A stretch of 64,000 nt of DNA from the NCBI RefSeq assembly GCF_004765795.1, contig NZ_SBIV01000007.1, positions 153,268-217,267 on the forward strand, written 5' to 3'. The notes under the pieces were generated by a model, which was given only the letters and a program-made list of their open reading frames with translations, was not told where the DNA came from and searched no databases. The translations under genes and the position numbers were made by a program. Below, piece by piece: positions 15,951-24,857 of this stretch. The stretch's first letter is position 1, and every line of letters begins with the position of its first letter. The stretch is from Halorussus marinus. Its GTDB lineage: Archaea > Halobacteriota > Halobacteria > Halobacteriales > Haladaptataceae.

Positions 15951-16604
15951 TCACACCGCGTCGACGGTGAACAGCGAGTCGTCGCTGAGGACGACCTGTA
16001 CCCGGCGGTGCCAGGCGTCAGCGAAAGCCTCTCGTTGCTGGTCAGTTGCCGATTCGTCGAGAATCCCTTGGAGGTTCCCGATTGCGGGTCCACCGTCAGG
16101 AACGTCGCTGACGTGGTAGGTCACTTCGACGGTCTCGTCCGTGTCGGTTCGCCGGAACCGGAACGTCGGGTCCGCCGTGTCCGGGTCGAACGCGTCGAAG
16201 CGCAGGAGGTCGCGGCGGCCGCCATAGCCGCCGGCGAGCCCGCTGAATCCGTCATCGCCGGTCGCGCCAGTCACGTACGAGATGATGCGGCTCATCACGC
16301 CGTACGCGGCATCGTCCTGCGGGCCGGCCGTCTGGACCTCGATTTCGCTCCGGACTGGATAGTCGTCGGGATACAGGGCGTCGAGCCCGAGCTGGACGAT
16401 CCGATAGGCACCCGAGGCTGTCGGACAGGAGTGTCCGGCTTCTTTCACCGCGTCCCGGTAGGTGACGACGAACGGCTCGCCCGGTTTGAGGACGCCGAGG
16501 GCCTCCGCGACGGGGTCGCGGATTTCGATCGGGTCGGCGTCGTAGTCGACCTGCCAATTGGTTCTCGTCTGGGTCGTGTCAGTCGCAGTCGAATTCGATG
16601 TCAT
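15951..16604 (-). CDS. FmdE-like protein
   Basis: The protein has 217 residues with no membrane segment. The motif EAGHSCPTASGAY (ca. 54-67) matches the GHxCPG...G motif of formylmethanofuran dehydrogenase subunit E-like proteins, whose His and Cys bind a metal. A later stretch (GPQDDAAYGVMSRIISYVTG) fits the second conserved region. Haloarchaea lack methanogenesis, so this is one of the stand-alone FmdE relatives, several of which lie beside metal transporters. It is 28 bp downstream of the ATPase gene and likely the third gene of that operon. Confidence 0.65.
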   Translation of the reverse strand: MTSNSTATDTTQTRTNWQVDYDADPIEIRDPVAEALGVLKPGEPFVVTYRDAVKEAGHSCPTASGAYRIVQLGLDALYPDDYPVRSEIEVQTAGPQDDAAYGVMSRIISYVTGATGDDGFSGLAGGYGGRRDLLRFDAFDPDTADPTFRFRRTDTDETVEVTYHVSDVPDGGPAIGNLQGILDESATDQQREAFADAWHRRVQVVLSDDSLFTVDAV

Positions 16605-16632
16605 GAGTTGTGGTTGTGATCGTGTCTCGTGG

Positions 16633-18552
16633 TCAGTAGCGGAGCAGTCGCATCCCGTTGAGGATGACGAGGAGGACGCTGGCCTCGTGGACCAGCATTC
16701 CCGACGCGAGGGTGACGTAGCTGGTGAGCACGCCCGCGAGGAGGACGGTCACGGTCAGCACCGCGAGCCCGACGTTCTCGAGGACGTTCCAGCGCGTCGC
16801 CTTGCTGAGTTTGACCGCGTACGGGATGCGTTCGAGGTCGTCGGCCATCAACGCCATGTCAGCCGTTTCGATAGCGGTGTCCGTTCCCGCAGCACCCATC
16901 GCGATGCCGACATCGGCAGTGGCCAGCGATGGCGCGTCGTTGATGCCGTCGCCGACCATCGCGACGACGTGGCCGTCGGCCTGGTAGCCCTCGATGACGG
17001 ACTGCTTGTCCTCGGGGAGGAGTTCGGCACGGTACTCGTCGATACCGACCTCCTCGGCAACGGCAGCGGCCGTCCGCTCGTTGTCGCCGGTGAGCATCAC
17101 CGTCTCGATGCCAGCGTCTTGGAGCGCCGCGACGACCCCAGGAGCGGCCTCCCGGAGCTCGTCCCGCATCGCAATCGCGCCGATGATGTCCCCGTCCCGA
17201 ACGACGTGGACGACTGTCTCGCCGCGCCCCTCACGCTCGCGGACGTAGTCGGCGACCCGATCGGGGACATCGACGTCGCGGTCGTCCAGCAGCGCGCGGT
17301 TGCCGACGACGACTTCCTGGCCATCGGCATGGGCGATGACGCCCTTGCCGGCGACCACGTCGAAGTCGTCGGGATCGGGGACCGACCTGCGCCCCACGTC
17401 CGTATCGTCCGCTTGGGCGACCGTCGCTCCACCGTCCGTCGCAGCCGTCTGGCGTTCGCGGGCCATGTCGACGATGGCGTCCGCGAGGTGGTGTTCGCTC
17501 TTCTTCTCGGCGGTCGCTGCGAGCGAGAGGACGTCGGCGGCGGCGACGCCGAACCCCTCGATACCGGAGACGGTGGTCTCGCCCTTCGTGAGCGTCCCCG
17601 TCTTGTCGAAGGCGACGAGATCGATCTTGCCGGCGCGTTCGAGGTGTTCGCCGCCCTTCATCAGCACGCCCGACCGGGCGGCGTTACCGATGGCCGAGAC
17701 GATGCTGACCGGTGGCCCGATGACCAGCGCGCCCGGACAGCCGATGACCAGCAGCGTCAGCGACAGGATCGCGTTCTGCGTGACCGCGTACGCGCCGATA
17801 GCCAGGGCAATGACGGCCGGCGTGTAGTACTTCGCGAACCGGTCGATGAGACTCTCCGTGGGCGACTGAGCCTCCTGGGCCTCCTCGACGCGACGGATGA
17901 TCCGTTCGAGAGTCGTATCCGATCCCGCTCCCGTCGTCCGGATTTCTAGCGCGCCCTCCTGGTTGACCGTCCCGGCGTACACCTCGTCGCTGTCGGCCTT
18001 GTGGACGGGCGCGCTCTCGCCGGTGACCGGCGCCTGGTTGACTGCGCTCTCGCCGTCGACGACGGTTCCGTCGACCGGGATCTTCCCGCCCGGCTTTACG
18101 ACGACGACTTCGCCCTCTTCGACATCGCGGGCGGAGACCTTTTGGAGTGTCCCGTCGCGACGGACGGTCGCCGTGTCGGGCGTCATCTCCAGTAGCTCCT
18201 GAAGTGCCGTCCGGGTCTTCCGCATCGTCCGGCCTTCGAGGTAGCTGCCAAGGCTGAACAGGAAGACGACGGCGGCGGCTTCCCAGTACTCCCCGATGAC
18301 GATAGCACCGATGGCGGCCAGCGTCACCAGCGTCTTGATGCCGAGCGTCCGGTTGGTGACCTCGTGGTAAGCGGTCTTGGCGATGTCGTAGCCACCCACG
18401 ACCGTCGCGAGGACGAGGATGGCGGCGCTTGCCATCTCGAAACTCGTGAGGTAGCCGAGACTCCAGCCACCGCCGTACAGCAGGCCGCTTGTCGCCGTGA
18501 CGATGGCCTTCCGGTGGTTCCGGTAGTACTGCGTGATCGATTGTTTGTTCAT
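16633..18552 (-). CDS. P1B-type heavy-metal ATPase with a CPG motif
   Basis: The protein has 639 residues and no HMA domain of its own. TM helices lie near 20-60, 75-110 and 245-300. The actuator TGES motif is VTGESAPVHK. The metal-site helix reads LLVIGCPGALVIGPP, with C272-P273-G274 where CPC or SPC is usual. The phosphorylation site is [12 protein letters not shown], and the hinge is VGDGINDAPSLA. The nucleotide-domain HP motif appears as SEHHLA. It should export a soft or divalent metal ion. The CPG form is unlike copper pumps, so zinc, cadmium or cobalt is as likely. The HMA chaperone gene at 18557 ends 4 bp upstream. Confidence 0.88.
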   Translation of the reverse strand: MNKQSITQYYRNHRKAIVTATSGLLYGGGWSLGYLTSFEMASAAILVLATVVGGYDIAKTAYHEVTNRTLGIKTLVTLAAIGAIVIGEYWEAAAVVFLFSLGSYLEGRTMRKTRTALQELLEMTPDTATVRRDGTLQKVSARDVEEGEVVVVKPGGKIPVDGTVVDGESAVNQAPVTGESAPVHKADSDEVYAGTVNQEGALEIRTTGAGSDTTLERIIRRVEEAQEAQSPTESLIDRFAKYYTPAVIALAIGAYAVTQNAILSLTLLVIGCPGALVIGPPVSIVSAIGNAARSGVLMKGGEHLERAGKIDLVAFDKTGTLTKGETTVSGIEGFGVAAADVLSLAATAEKKSEHHLADAIVDMARERQTAATDGGATVAQADDTDVGRRSVPDPDDFDVVAGKGVIAHADGQEVVVGNRALLDDRDVDVPDRVADYVREREGRGETVVHVVRDGDIIGAIAMRDELREAAPGVVAALQDAGIETVMLTGDNERTAAAVAEEVGIDEYRAELLPEDKQSVIEGYQADGHVVAMVGDGINDAPSLATADVGIAMGAAGTDTAIETADMALMADDLERIPYAVKLSKATRWNVLENVGLAVLTVTVLLAGVLTSYVTLASGMLVHEASVLLVILNGMRLLRY

Positions 18553-18556
18553 AGTG

Positions 18557-18772
18557 TTAGGCGGGCTGGGGAGTGTACCCCTGGTTTTCGATGGTCTCTG
18601 CGAAGGCGTCGGGGTCAGCGACGCTGTCGTCGTACTCGATCTCGACGCGGCCGGTCGCGTAGTGGACTTCGACGTGCTGGACGCCGTCGACGTTCGACAG
18701 GGCGCGTTCGACGGTACTCGCGCAGGTCGGGCAGTCGAAGTCGAGGACGCGGAATTGGGTTGTGTCGCTCAT
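18557..18772 (-). CDS. HMA-domain metallochaperone
   Basis: The protein has 71 residues and is a single HMA domain with the ion-binding motif DFDCPTCAST (CxxC) in the first loop, followed by VERALSNVDGV and a closing GYTP loop. It directly precedes the CPG ATPase, which lacks an N-terminal HMA domain, so it is probably the detached metal-delivery domain of that pump. The divergent ArsR-like gene at 18974 is the likely regulator. Confidence 0.88.
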   Translation of the reverse strand: MSDTTQFRVLDFDCPTCASTVERALSNVDGVQHVEVHYATGRVEIEYDDSVADPDAFAETIENQGYTPQPA

Positions 18773-18806
18773 TACAGTTTGAGATAGTGCCCGTACCTCA
18801 ATAAGT

Positions 18807-18816
18807 ATTTTTTATA
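18807..18816 (-). promoter_or_regulatory. TATA box for the HMA-ATPase-FmdE operon
   Basis: On the minus strand the sequence is TATAAAAAATAC, about 35-45 bp before the ATG at 18772. It is the only strong TATA-like site between the two divergent genes on this side. Confidence 0.45.
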
Positions 18817-18973
18817 TGATATGTTTGAATTCGGATACGAGTCGTTGGAACAGTCAAACGGGTCGTCTAGGGCTTTCGCTATCGCGGGTCCATCCTGTAC
18901 TGGATACCTCGACAGACACCTACCCGACTCCTGCCCCGCTACCTTTTCCCGCGTGCTCGCGCTCAGTCCTCGT

Positions 18974-19498
18974 ATGAGTGATTCCGATACCGACCACCGT
19001 CTCGACGACATCGCGGTGCGAGACACTCGGATTTCGGACGCCATCGACGAGCCGATGCGGGCGATGGTCCTCGACATTCTGTCCGAGGAAGCCCTAACTG
19101 CGACCGAGGTCCACGAACGCCTCGACGATCGCGGCATCGACCGGACGGAGAACACGGTCCGCCATCACATCAACGAGCTCCGGGATGCGGGCCTCGTCGA
19201 CGTCGTTCGCTTCGAGGAGGGGCGTGGTGGGACGACGAAGTACTACCACGCGAACACGATCGTCCTCTCGTACTCACTACCAGATTCGGCCGACGCCGCC
19301 GTCGAGGAGATGATCGACGCTGCCCAGCCCCAGATCACGGACGCGCTCACTACGCTCACCGACGAGTACGACGACGCTATTGAGGAGATCGTCGAGGATA
19401 TGCAGCCCTGCGAGCACTGCCAGACCCAGAAGTACGAGACGTACGTTCTTCTGACCGTCCTGCGACGTGCGTTCGTTCGCGCCCACAGAAATTCCTGA
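18974..19498 (+). CDS. ArsR-like winged-helix metal regulator
   Basis: The ATG at 18974 is preferred over an in-frame start at 18821 because the extension is not acidic and overlaps the divergent promoter. The protein has 174 residues. The winged helix lies at ca. 20-95 (ALTATEVHERLDDRG, NTVRHHINELRDAGLVDV, then TTKYYHANTIV). A helical dimer region follows, and a Cys pair CEHCQ near residue 145 could bind metal. It is divergent from the HMA/P1B operon, the usual place for its repressor. Confidence 0.78.
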   Translation: MSDSDTDHRLDDIAVRDTRISDAIDEPMRAMVLDILSEEALTATEVHERLDDRGIDRTENTVRHHINELRDAGLVDVVRFEEGRGGTTKYYHANTIVLSYSLPDSADAAVEEMIDAAQPQITDALTTLTDEYDDAIEEIVEDMQPCEHCQTQKYETYVLLTVLRRAFVRAHRNS

Positions 19499-19527
19499 GG
19501 GGGAACCACCCCTACGCTGGCAGGGTC

Positions 19528-20994
19528 TTAGAAGGAGAACCGATCACGCGCGGATTGCATCGCGAGGCGAGTCAGGAGTCGCGCAGGGCCACGCTTTGGG
19601 AGGTCCCGTACAGTCTCGATGCTGGTCGGCGGTTCACTACCACCAATGTCTAACTCCCAGCCTGTCTCGTCCATGAAGCGTTCGACAGCCTGATTTACTC
19701 GCTGTCGCACGTCGTCCGAGTCCATTGTCTCGGGCACACCATTCCGGAGGACGACGTCGCCGTCAACGATCACTGTCTCGACGTCGGCCGGGACCGCGTT
19801 GTTCACGACGTGTGCGGGAACGTTGGTCAGTGGCGTGAACTTCGGTTTGTCGACGTCGAGGAGGATAATATCCGCGCGCTTTCCCGCTTCGATACTGCCG
19901 ATCTCGTCGCCCATCCCCAGCGCGCGTGCGCCCTCGATAGTGAGCATTCGTATCAGTTCCATCGAGTCGAACTGCCCGGCTGAACGCTTGAGATTTGCCG
20001 CCAGCCGAGCTTGCCGCGCTTCACCGAACATGCTGTACGAGTCGTGCCAGTAGTGGTCGTCAATCCCTACTCCGACGTCGACGCCGGCGGCTCGAAGCTC
20101 GGGAACGGGCGTCCACTGCGTCTCCCCGTCCGGATTCCAGTAACAGAAGACGGACGGGCAGTGCGCAACAGCCGCGTCCGCCTCGGCGGTTCGCTGGATG
20201 TCCTCTTCGTCGCCGAGGCGGAAGTGAGCAGCGACCAGTCGGTCGTCCAGGAGTCCAACGTCGTCGAGCAATCCTACCGAGTCCTCGCCACCGTTCGCTC
20301 GTGCCATCGTGTTACTCTCCTCGAGTTCGAGCAAGTGCGTGTGGACGAGCAGGTCCGGATACTCTGCGGCGAGGGATGCGGTCCGTTCCCACAGCTGCCG
20401 GGTACACGACCAGTCGTCGTGCGGGCAGATCGTCGCCCTGATTCGGCCGTCGTACGTGTCGTGGTACGTTTCGACGAACTCGCGAGCACGGGAGAACTGC
20501 TGATCGACTGGTTGGTCCCAGAAGAGGTCCGAGATCGCCGGGCCGAAAAATCCGCGGAGCCCTGCTTCCCCGAACGCCTCTGCACCTGCGGCAGGCCGTG
20601 CGTCCATCGAGTTCACGGTCGTGACACCGCCCAAGAGGAAATTGAGCGCTGCGAGCTCGACGCCTGCCTCGACGAGGTACTCGAATTCGCCGTTCCCTAA
20701 TCTGTTAAACAAGGCCGTCCCACTCCCAAGCATCTCCGTCAGCTCGAGTTCGCTAAACGCACCGATGAGCGGTGTCATCTCCAAGTGCGTGTGGGCGTTC
20801 ACCAACCCCGGCATCACCAGTTTCCCGTTCCCGTCGATAACGGTGGACGCTTCTAATTCTCCGTCTCCTGCACGTGATGGTCGGACTTCTTCGATACAGC
20901 CATCGGTGATGCATACTGTGCCGCGCTCGTACAGGCGGTTCCGCTCGTCGGCTGTGAGAACGAGTGCATCATGGATTGCCAGATCGACAGCCAT
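19528..20994 (-). CDS. Amidohydrolase (TrzA/MtaD-like deaminase family)
   Basis: The protein has 488 residues. Metal ligands of the TIM barrel are visible: HxH in NAHTHLEM (ca. 67-69), His in LLVHTHLLE (ca. 217), His in LVAAHF (ca. 255) and Asp in VGIDDHYW (ca. 310). The small beta domains at both ends are present (GNGKLVMPG and GKRADIILLD). Relatives deaminate aminohydrolysable purine or triazine rings, for example S-adenosylhomocysteine. The substrate cannot be told. It is transcribed convergently to the ArsR gene and seems unrelated to the metal genes. Confidence 0.8.
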   Translation of the reverse strand: MAVDLAIHDALVLTADERNRLYERGTVCITDGCIEEVRPSRAGDGELEASTVIDGNGKLVMPGLVNAHTHLEMTPLIGAFSELELTEMLGSGTALFNRLGNGEFEYLVEAGVELAALNFLLGGVTTVNSMDARPAAGAEAFGEAGLRGFFGPAISDLFWDQPVDQQFSRAREFVETYHDTYDGRIRATICPHDDWSCTRQLWERTASLAAEYPDLLVHTHLLELEESNTMARANGGEDSVGLLDDVGLLDDRLVAAHFRLGDEEDIQRTAEADAAVAHCPSVFCYWNPDGETQWTPVPELRAAGVDVGVGIDDHYWHDSYSMFGEARQARLAANLKRSAGQFDSMELIRMLTIEGARALGMGDEIGSIEAGKRADIILLDVDKPKFTPLTNVPAHVVNNAVPADVETVIVDGDVVLRNGVPETMDSDDVRQRVNQAVERFMDETGWELDIGGSEPPTSIETVRDLPKRGPARLLTRLAMQSARDRFSF

Positions 20995-21322
20995 CGTAAA
21001 TTAGGAAGTGGATGTGACAGTTACCGTACTGGACAACCGAGCAGGCCGGCGAAGGCTGTTCTTCCAGGTGGTGTTCCCCTCATTTGGGATATCATCGGTC
21101 TCTACTGGTCCCATTAGCCTCTAATACGTCGGCGTGATTTAATCAGATTCCCCTTTTGAATCTGAAGTCGGATTCCGTGGAGCTTGTGGAGGTTTGCAAT
21201 GTTTTCCCCTCTTCACGATAGATCATCTATGGCCGACGGTTACGATGCCATAGTACTGATACCCTCATAGGCAGTATATTCTAATCAAAACCGCAATAGA
21301 TGATCCCTACAATGATACACCT
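20995..21322. other. Intergenic region between divergent genes, about 330 bp
   Basis: It contains a weak copy of the proposed metal operator (TTTTGAATCTGAAG, 21154-21167). No gene is seen. The permease promoter should lie near its right end. Confidence 0.5.
21154..21167. promoter_or_regulatory. Weak match to the proposed metal operator
   Basis: TTTTGAATCTGAAG differs at two or three positions from CTTTGAATCTAAAG found before copZ2. It is 155 bp before the permease start, farther than the other copies. Confidence 0.3.
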
Positions 21323-22717
21323 ATGCAGGCGACGATAATCGACGGAGTTCTTGAATCCCTTCGTATCGGTGTCGGATTTCTCTGGACGGCGGCGTGGGCG
21401 ATCATCATGGGCCTCACGATTACGAGTCTGGTCCAGGTCTACGTCTCGAAGGAGCGGATGGCACAGGTGCTGGGTGAGGGCGATCTAACTGGACTTACCA
21501 AGGCGACTGTGTTCGGAGCAGCAAGCAGTGGCTGTAGTTTCGGCGCCGTCGCCATCGGGAAGGGCCTGTTCAAGAAGGGGGCGCACGCGGTGAACTTCCT
21601 CGCGTTCATGTTCGCGTCGACGAACCTCATCGTCGAACTAGGGCTGATGATTCTCATCCTGCTTGGCTGGGAGTTCCTCGTCGCGGAACTGCTCGGCGGC
21701 CTGATTCTCATCGCCGTCATGGCCGCCATCGTCCACCTCACGCTTCCCGAAAACCTGTTTAACGAAGTCCGCGAGAAGCTCAACGAGCGCGACCGCCAGG
21801 CGGGCGTCACGGAAGATCCCACCTGCGGGATGGAGGGGAAAGACGAGTACACGCTCACGACCGACGGCGGTGAGACGCTCAAATTCTGCTCGGAGGGCTG
21901 TATGGAGACCTATCGCCAGGAGACGTCGAGTAGCGGCGGGTGGCGTGACGAGTTGCTGTCGTGGGGTGGCTGGTACAAGGTCGGGAATCAGTACCGCAAG
22001 GAGTGGTCGATGATCTGGAAAGACATCGTCGCCGGCTTCCTTATTTCTGGGTTCGTCATCGTCTTCGTCCCGCAGTGGGTGTGGAACACGCTGTTCATTC
22101 AGGGCGACGGCCTGCTCGTGACTGCCGAGAACGCCGTCATGGGCGTCATCATCGCCGTCCTCAGTTTCGTCGGCAGTATGGGCAACGTCCCGTTCGCCGT
22201 CGCGCTCTGGGGTGGTGGCGTCAGCTTCGCCGGGATCATCGCGTTCGTCTACGCCGACCTCATCACCGTGCCCGTCCTGAACGTCTACCGGAAGTACTAC
22301 GGCTGGAAGGTGATGCTGTACATCCTCGGCGTCTTCTTCGTCACGATGGCGTTCACCGGCTTCCTCATGGAGCTGCTGTTCGACGCGCTGGGTATCGTTC
22401 CAGATCTGGCGGGCGGCGAGACGGCGACTGAACAGACGTACTTCGAGCTCAACTACACGTTCTACCTCAATATTATCGCCTTTGCGCTCTCCGGGTTCCT
22501 TCTGTATGTCTACCGGCGGGGACTCGGCGCACCAGGTCAGTATCGAGATCCGGTGTGCGGGATGCGAACCGACGATGAGGGCCCGAGTGCGTCCCACGAT
22601 GGGACGACGTACTATTTTTGCTCAAAGAAATGCAAGCGTACGTTCGAAGAAGAACCAACGGAATTTACTAATCAAAGCCCGCAAATATCGAGCCACGATC
22701 ACGATCATGACCACTGA
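21323..22717 (+). CDS. ArsP/DUF318-type permease with two YHS domains
   Basis: The protein has 464 residues. The first permease half (ca. 1-140) carries ASSGCSFGAVAIGKGLFKKG, including a membrane cysteine. A YHS metal-binding domain follows at ca. 168-200 (DPTCGM ... FCSEGCMETY). The second permease half is at ca. 230-400 (GVIIAVLSFVGSMGNVPFAV). A second YHS domain lies at ca. 409-440 (DPVCGM ... YYFCSKKCKRTF), and the tail ends in HDHDHDH. Permeases of this fold export organoarsenicals or other metal compounds. The two TRASH/YHS domains and the His tail argue for copper or another soft metal. It opens a run of metal-related genes. Confidence 0.85.
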   Translation: MQATIIDGVLESLRIGVGFLWTAAWAIIMGLTITSLVQVYVSKERMAQVLGEGDLTGLTKATVFGAASSGCSFGAVAIGKGLFKKGAHAVNFLAFMFASTNLIVELGLMILILLGWEFLVAELLGGLILIAVMAAIVHLTLPENLFNEVREKLNERDRQAGVTEDPTCGMEGKDEYTLTTDGGETLKFCSEGCMETYRQETSSSGGWRDELLSWGGWYKVGNQYRKEWSMIWKDIVAGFLISGFVIVFVPQWVWNTLFIQGDGLLVTAENAVMGVIIAVLSFVGSMGNVPFAVALWGGGVSFAGIIAFVYADLITVPVLNVYRKYYGWKVMLYILGVFFVTMAFTGFLMELLFDALGIVPDLAGGETATEQTYFELNYTFYLNIIAFALSGFLLYVYRRGLGAPGQYRDPVCGMRTDDEGPSASHDGTTYYFCSKKCKRTFEEEPTEFTNQSPQISSHDHDHDH

Positions 22718-22842
22718 TGATCGCACTGTGGTTCATCCGCTGTGATGGGGTTCATCATCACAGTTTCAATCCGCAATTGTCACACCTACTGCGCTCAAAT
22801 AGACGGTATGAATAGTCAAATCCCGCAACTCGGGGCTGTCAT

Positions 22843-23442
22843 ATGAATCGCCGTCGAGCAGATACTGTCGTCGGTGTGCTTCTCGGGTTCGTTCTCCTGG
22901 CCGGCGGGGTACTCAGTTGGCGGGCCTATCAACAGCGTCGGGCTATCGAGCAATCGATGGGGTCAATGATGGGTTCATCTATGGGAACGATGCACGGCCC
23001 AGACCCCCTCTGGTACGTGGTTGGAACCCTGCTGGTTGCTGGCGTTATCGGTGGCGTCTATTACGTGGTCCGGGGAGAACTCACCGATCCAGAAGTGGCC
23101 GACACAACGGTGCCTGTCGATCCTGCACAGACATCGGCGGCAACAGCTACGTCGATGGATGATGACGCTGCACCGGCGACGTCTATCAATCCTGAATCGG
23201 ACCCCCAAGCACGCGTTCTCGATCTCTTACCGGATGATGAACGACGCGTCCTCGAACCCGTCCTGAACTCCCCCGGAATCACGCAGATTGAACTTCGGGA
23301 TCGATCTGAGTTCTCGAAGAGTAAAGTAAGCCAGACCGTGAGTTCACTCGAGGAGCGAGGTCTGCTGTATCGGGAACGACAGGGTCGGACCTATCGTGTG
23401 TATCCGAGTGATGACCTTCGGCAGCAACAACCGGGAAAATAG
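22843..23442 (+). CDS. Membrane-anchored MarR-like winged-helix protein
   Basis: The protein has 199 residues. Two N-terminal TM helices (VVGVLLGFVLLAGGVLSW and WYVVGTLLVAGVIGGVYYVV) enclose a Met-rich extracytoplasmic loop (SMGSMMGSSMGTMHGP). After an acidic linker, a winged-helix domain occupies ca. 125-190 (PGITQIELRDRSEFSKSK, then SLEERGLLYRERQGR). The Met-rich loop could sense copper(I) outside and pass a signal to the DNA-binding domain inside; this is inferred. It lies between the YHS permease and the SHOCT genes. Confidence 0.75.
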   Translation: MNRRRADTVVGVLLGFVLLAGGVLSWRAYQQRRAIEQSMGSMMGSSMGTMHGPDPLWYVVGTLLVAGVIGGVYYVVRGELTDPEVADTTVPVDPAQTSAATATSMDDDAAPATSINPESDPQARVLDLLPDDERRVLEPVLNSPGITQIELRDRSEFSKSKVSQTVSSLEERGLLYRERQGRTYRVYPSDDLRQQQPGK

Positions 23443-23610
23443 TCGCTATCTATCGGGCGCTCTCCCTCTCGAATTCCGTAGGTATGAACGGTCTCCCTCG
23501 AGCAAAACGGTTAGAAGATGTTATAGACGTTCTCGAACGTTCTCCTGTATGGATTCACACCCATGTCGATAACTCCCGAGCAGGCCTACGAGTAACCGAG
23601 GAGAGAGACA

Positions 23611-23931
23611 ATGACCAACTTCAAACTCGGCCGGTGGCTGCTCGTGGCGCTCGCGATTGTCGGACTCGCGTTCGCCGCACCGGCAGTCAGCGCACACGAC
23701 AACGCAACGACCGCTGACGACGCGCCTACGGACAATGCCACCGCAGATGAATGGGCCACTTGGATGGAGGCACAGATGACCGAACACATGGGCCCGGGTA
23801 GCGTCGAGTGGATGGAGTCGCACATGGGTGTGACCGTCGACGAGATGGCCCAGGACATGGCTGACGGGGAATACCACGACGGGGCTGACGACGGCTACAA
23901 CGGCGGGATGTACGGGCAGGGCCACTGCTGA
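23611..23931 (+). CDS. Secreted Met/His-rich small protein
   Basis: The protein has 106 residues. A Sec-type signal (LLVALAIVGLAFAAPAVSA) is followed by a mature part rich in Met, His and acidic residues: EWATWMEAQMTEHMGPG, then WMESHMG, and a GGMYGQGHC end. Such Met/His clusters bind copper in extracytoplasmic proteins of copper-resistance loci. It is 57 bp before the first SHOCT gene, in the same direction. Confidence 0.7.
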   Translation: MTNFKLGRWLLVALAIVGLAFAAPAVSAHDNATTADDAPTDNATADEWATWMEAQMTEHMGPGSVEWMESHMGVTVDEMAQDMADGEYHDGADDGYNGGMYGQGHC

Positions 23932-23988
23932 CGGCTCTGGCCGTTTCGATCGCTCCAATCGAACACCACAACTCACCAACGCAAGATA

Positions 23989-24342
23989 ATGACGCAACTC
24001 ACCACTCACATCGGACGCACTGCTCGGCGACTCGCGATCCTCGCCGTCCCGCTGCTAGTTGCGGCGACTGGACCGGCTGTTGCCCACGGTAGTGGGAGCT
24101 ACGGCGGCGGCATGATGGGGGGCGGCTGGGGCCTCTTCGGTGGAGCGATGGGGCTCTGGGGGTTCCTCTGGATGGGGCTCCTCATCGCCGTTCCGCTCTA
24201 CATTGTCTATGCGCTCCTCAATCGAGGCTCCGGTGGGAACGAAGAGCAGTCGCTGTCGGTTCTCCGTGAGCGCTACGCCCGCGGAGAGCTCTCGGATGAC
24301 GAATTCGATCGGCGGCGAGAACAGCTCGAACGCACCGGATGA
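23989..24342 (+). CDS. SHOCT-domain membrane protein (1)
   Basis: The protein has 117 residues. A signal-like first segment (AILAVPLLVAATGPAVA) leads to a Gly/Met-rich stretch (GSYGGGMMGGG) and one TM helix (WMGLLIAVPLYIVYALL). The C-terminal SHOCT motif is VLRERYARGELSDDEFDRRREQLE. SHOCT domains are short oligomerisation modules. Three other proteins of this window share the layout (24858, 25663, 46196), and the metal-rich context suggests a shared membrane complex. Confidence 0.82.
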   Translation: MTQLTTHIGRTARRLAILAVPLLVAATGPAVAHGSGSYGGGMMGGGWGLFGGAMGLWGFLWMGLLIAVPLYIVYALLNRGSGGNEEQSLSVLRERYARGELSDDEFDRRREQLERTG

Positions 24343-24437
24343 CTGGAGCAGCTGCTGTTCCAGCCGATACATCATATTCCCAACGGCCGCCGTTGCGGCA
24401 CCCAACCGTTAACCCCGTAGACGGGGTATGATACTTC

Positions 24438-24854
24438 ATGGAATACACAATACAGACTTCAGTCACCGGTGAGTTCGACGACGTCGTCGACACGACGATT
24501 GCGGCGCTCAAAGACGAAGGATTCGGCGTCCTCTGTGACATCGACGTCCAAGCGACGCTCGAGGAGAAACTCGGCGAGGAGTTTCGACAGTACTGCATCC
24601 TCGGTGCGTGCAACCCGGGGCTGGCACACGAGGGCCTGAACGAAGAGATCGAACTCGGCGCACTCCTCCCGTGTAACGTCATTGTCTACGAAACCGACGG
24701 CGGCGAGGTCATGGTGAGTGCCGTCGACCCACAACAGCTCGTCGGCATCGCCGACAACGAGGCACTCGACTCGATCGCGAACGAGGTCCACGACCGGTTC
24801 GAACGCGTTCTCGCCAGCGTCGCGGACGAACTCGAATCATCGACCGAGATCTGA
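24438..24854 (+). CDS. DUF302 family protein
   Basis: The protein has 138 residues and an alpha/beta fold without signal or TM segments. Family features: EYTIQTSVTGEFDDVVDTTI at the start, LKDEGFGVLCDIDVQATL, the Cys-containing YCILGACNPGLAHEGL, and LLPCNVIVYE. DUF302 proteins are widespread next to metal-resistance and sulfur genes, without known activity. The downstream SHOCT gene starts 3 bp after its stop, so they form one operon. Confidence 0.88.
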   Translation: MEYTIQTSVTGEFDDVVDTTIAALKDEGFGVLCDIDVQATLEEKLGEEFRQYCILGACNPGLAHEGLNEEIELGALLPCNVIVYETDGGEVMVSAVDPQQLVGIADNEALDSIANEVHDRFERVLASVADELESSTEI

Positions 24855-24857
24855 ACC

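Noticed and set aside
16558..17949. Long plus-strand open frame of 463 codons opposite the CPG ATPase
   Set aside because: Mirror of a P1B ATPase with all motifs on the other strand; no family signature of its own.
21638..22597. Minus-strand open frame of 319 codons opposite the YHS permease
   Set aside because: No start context or homology; the permease on the other strand is certain.
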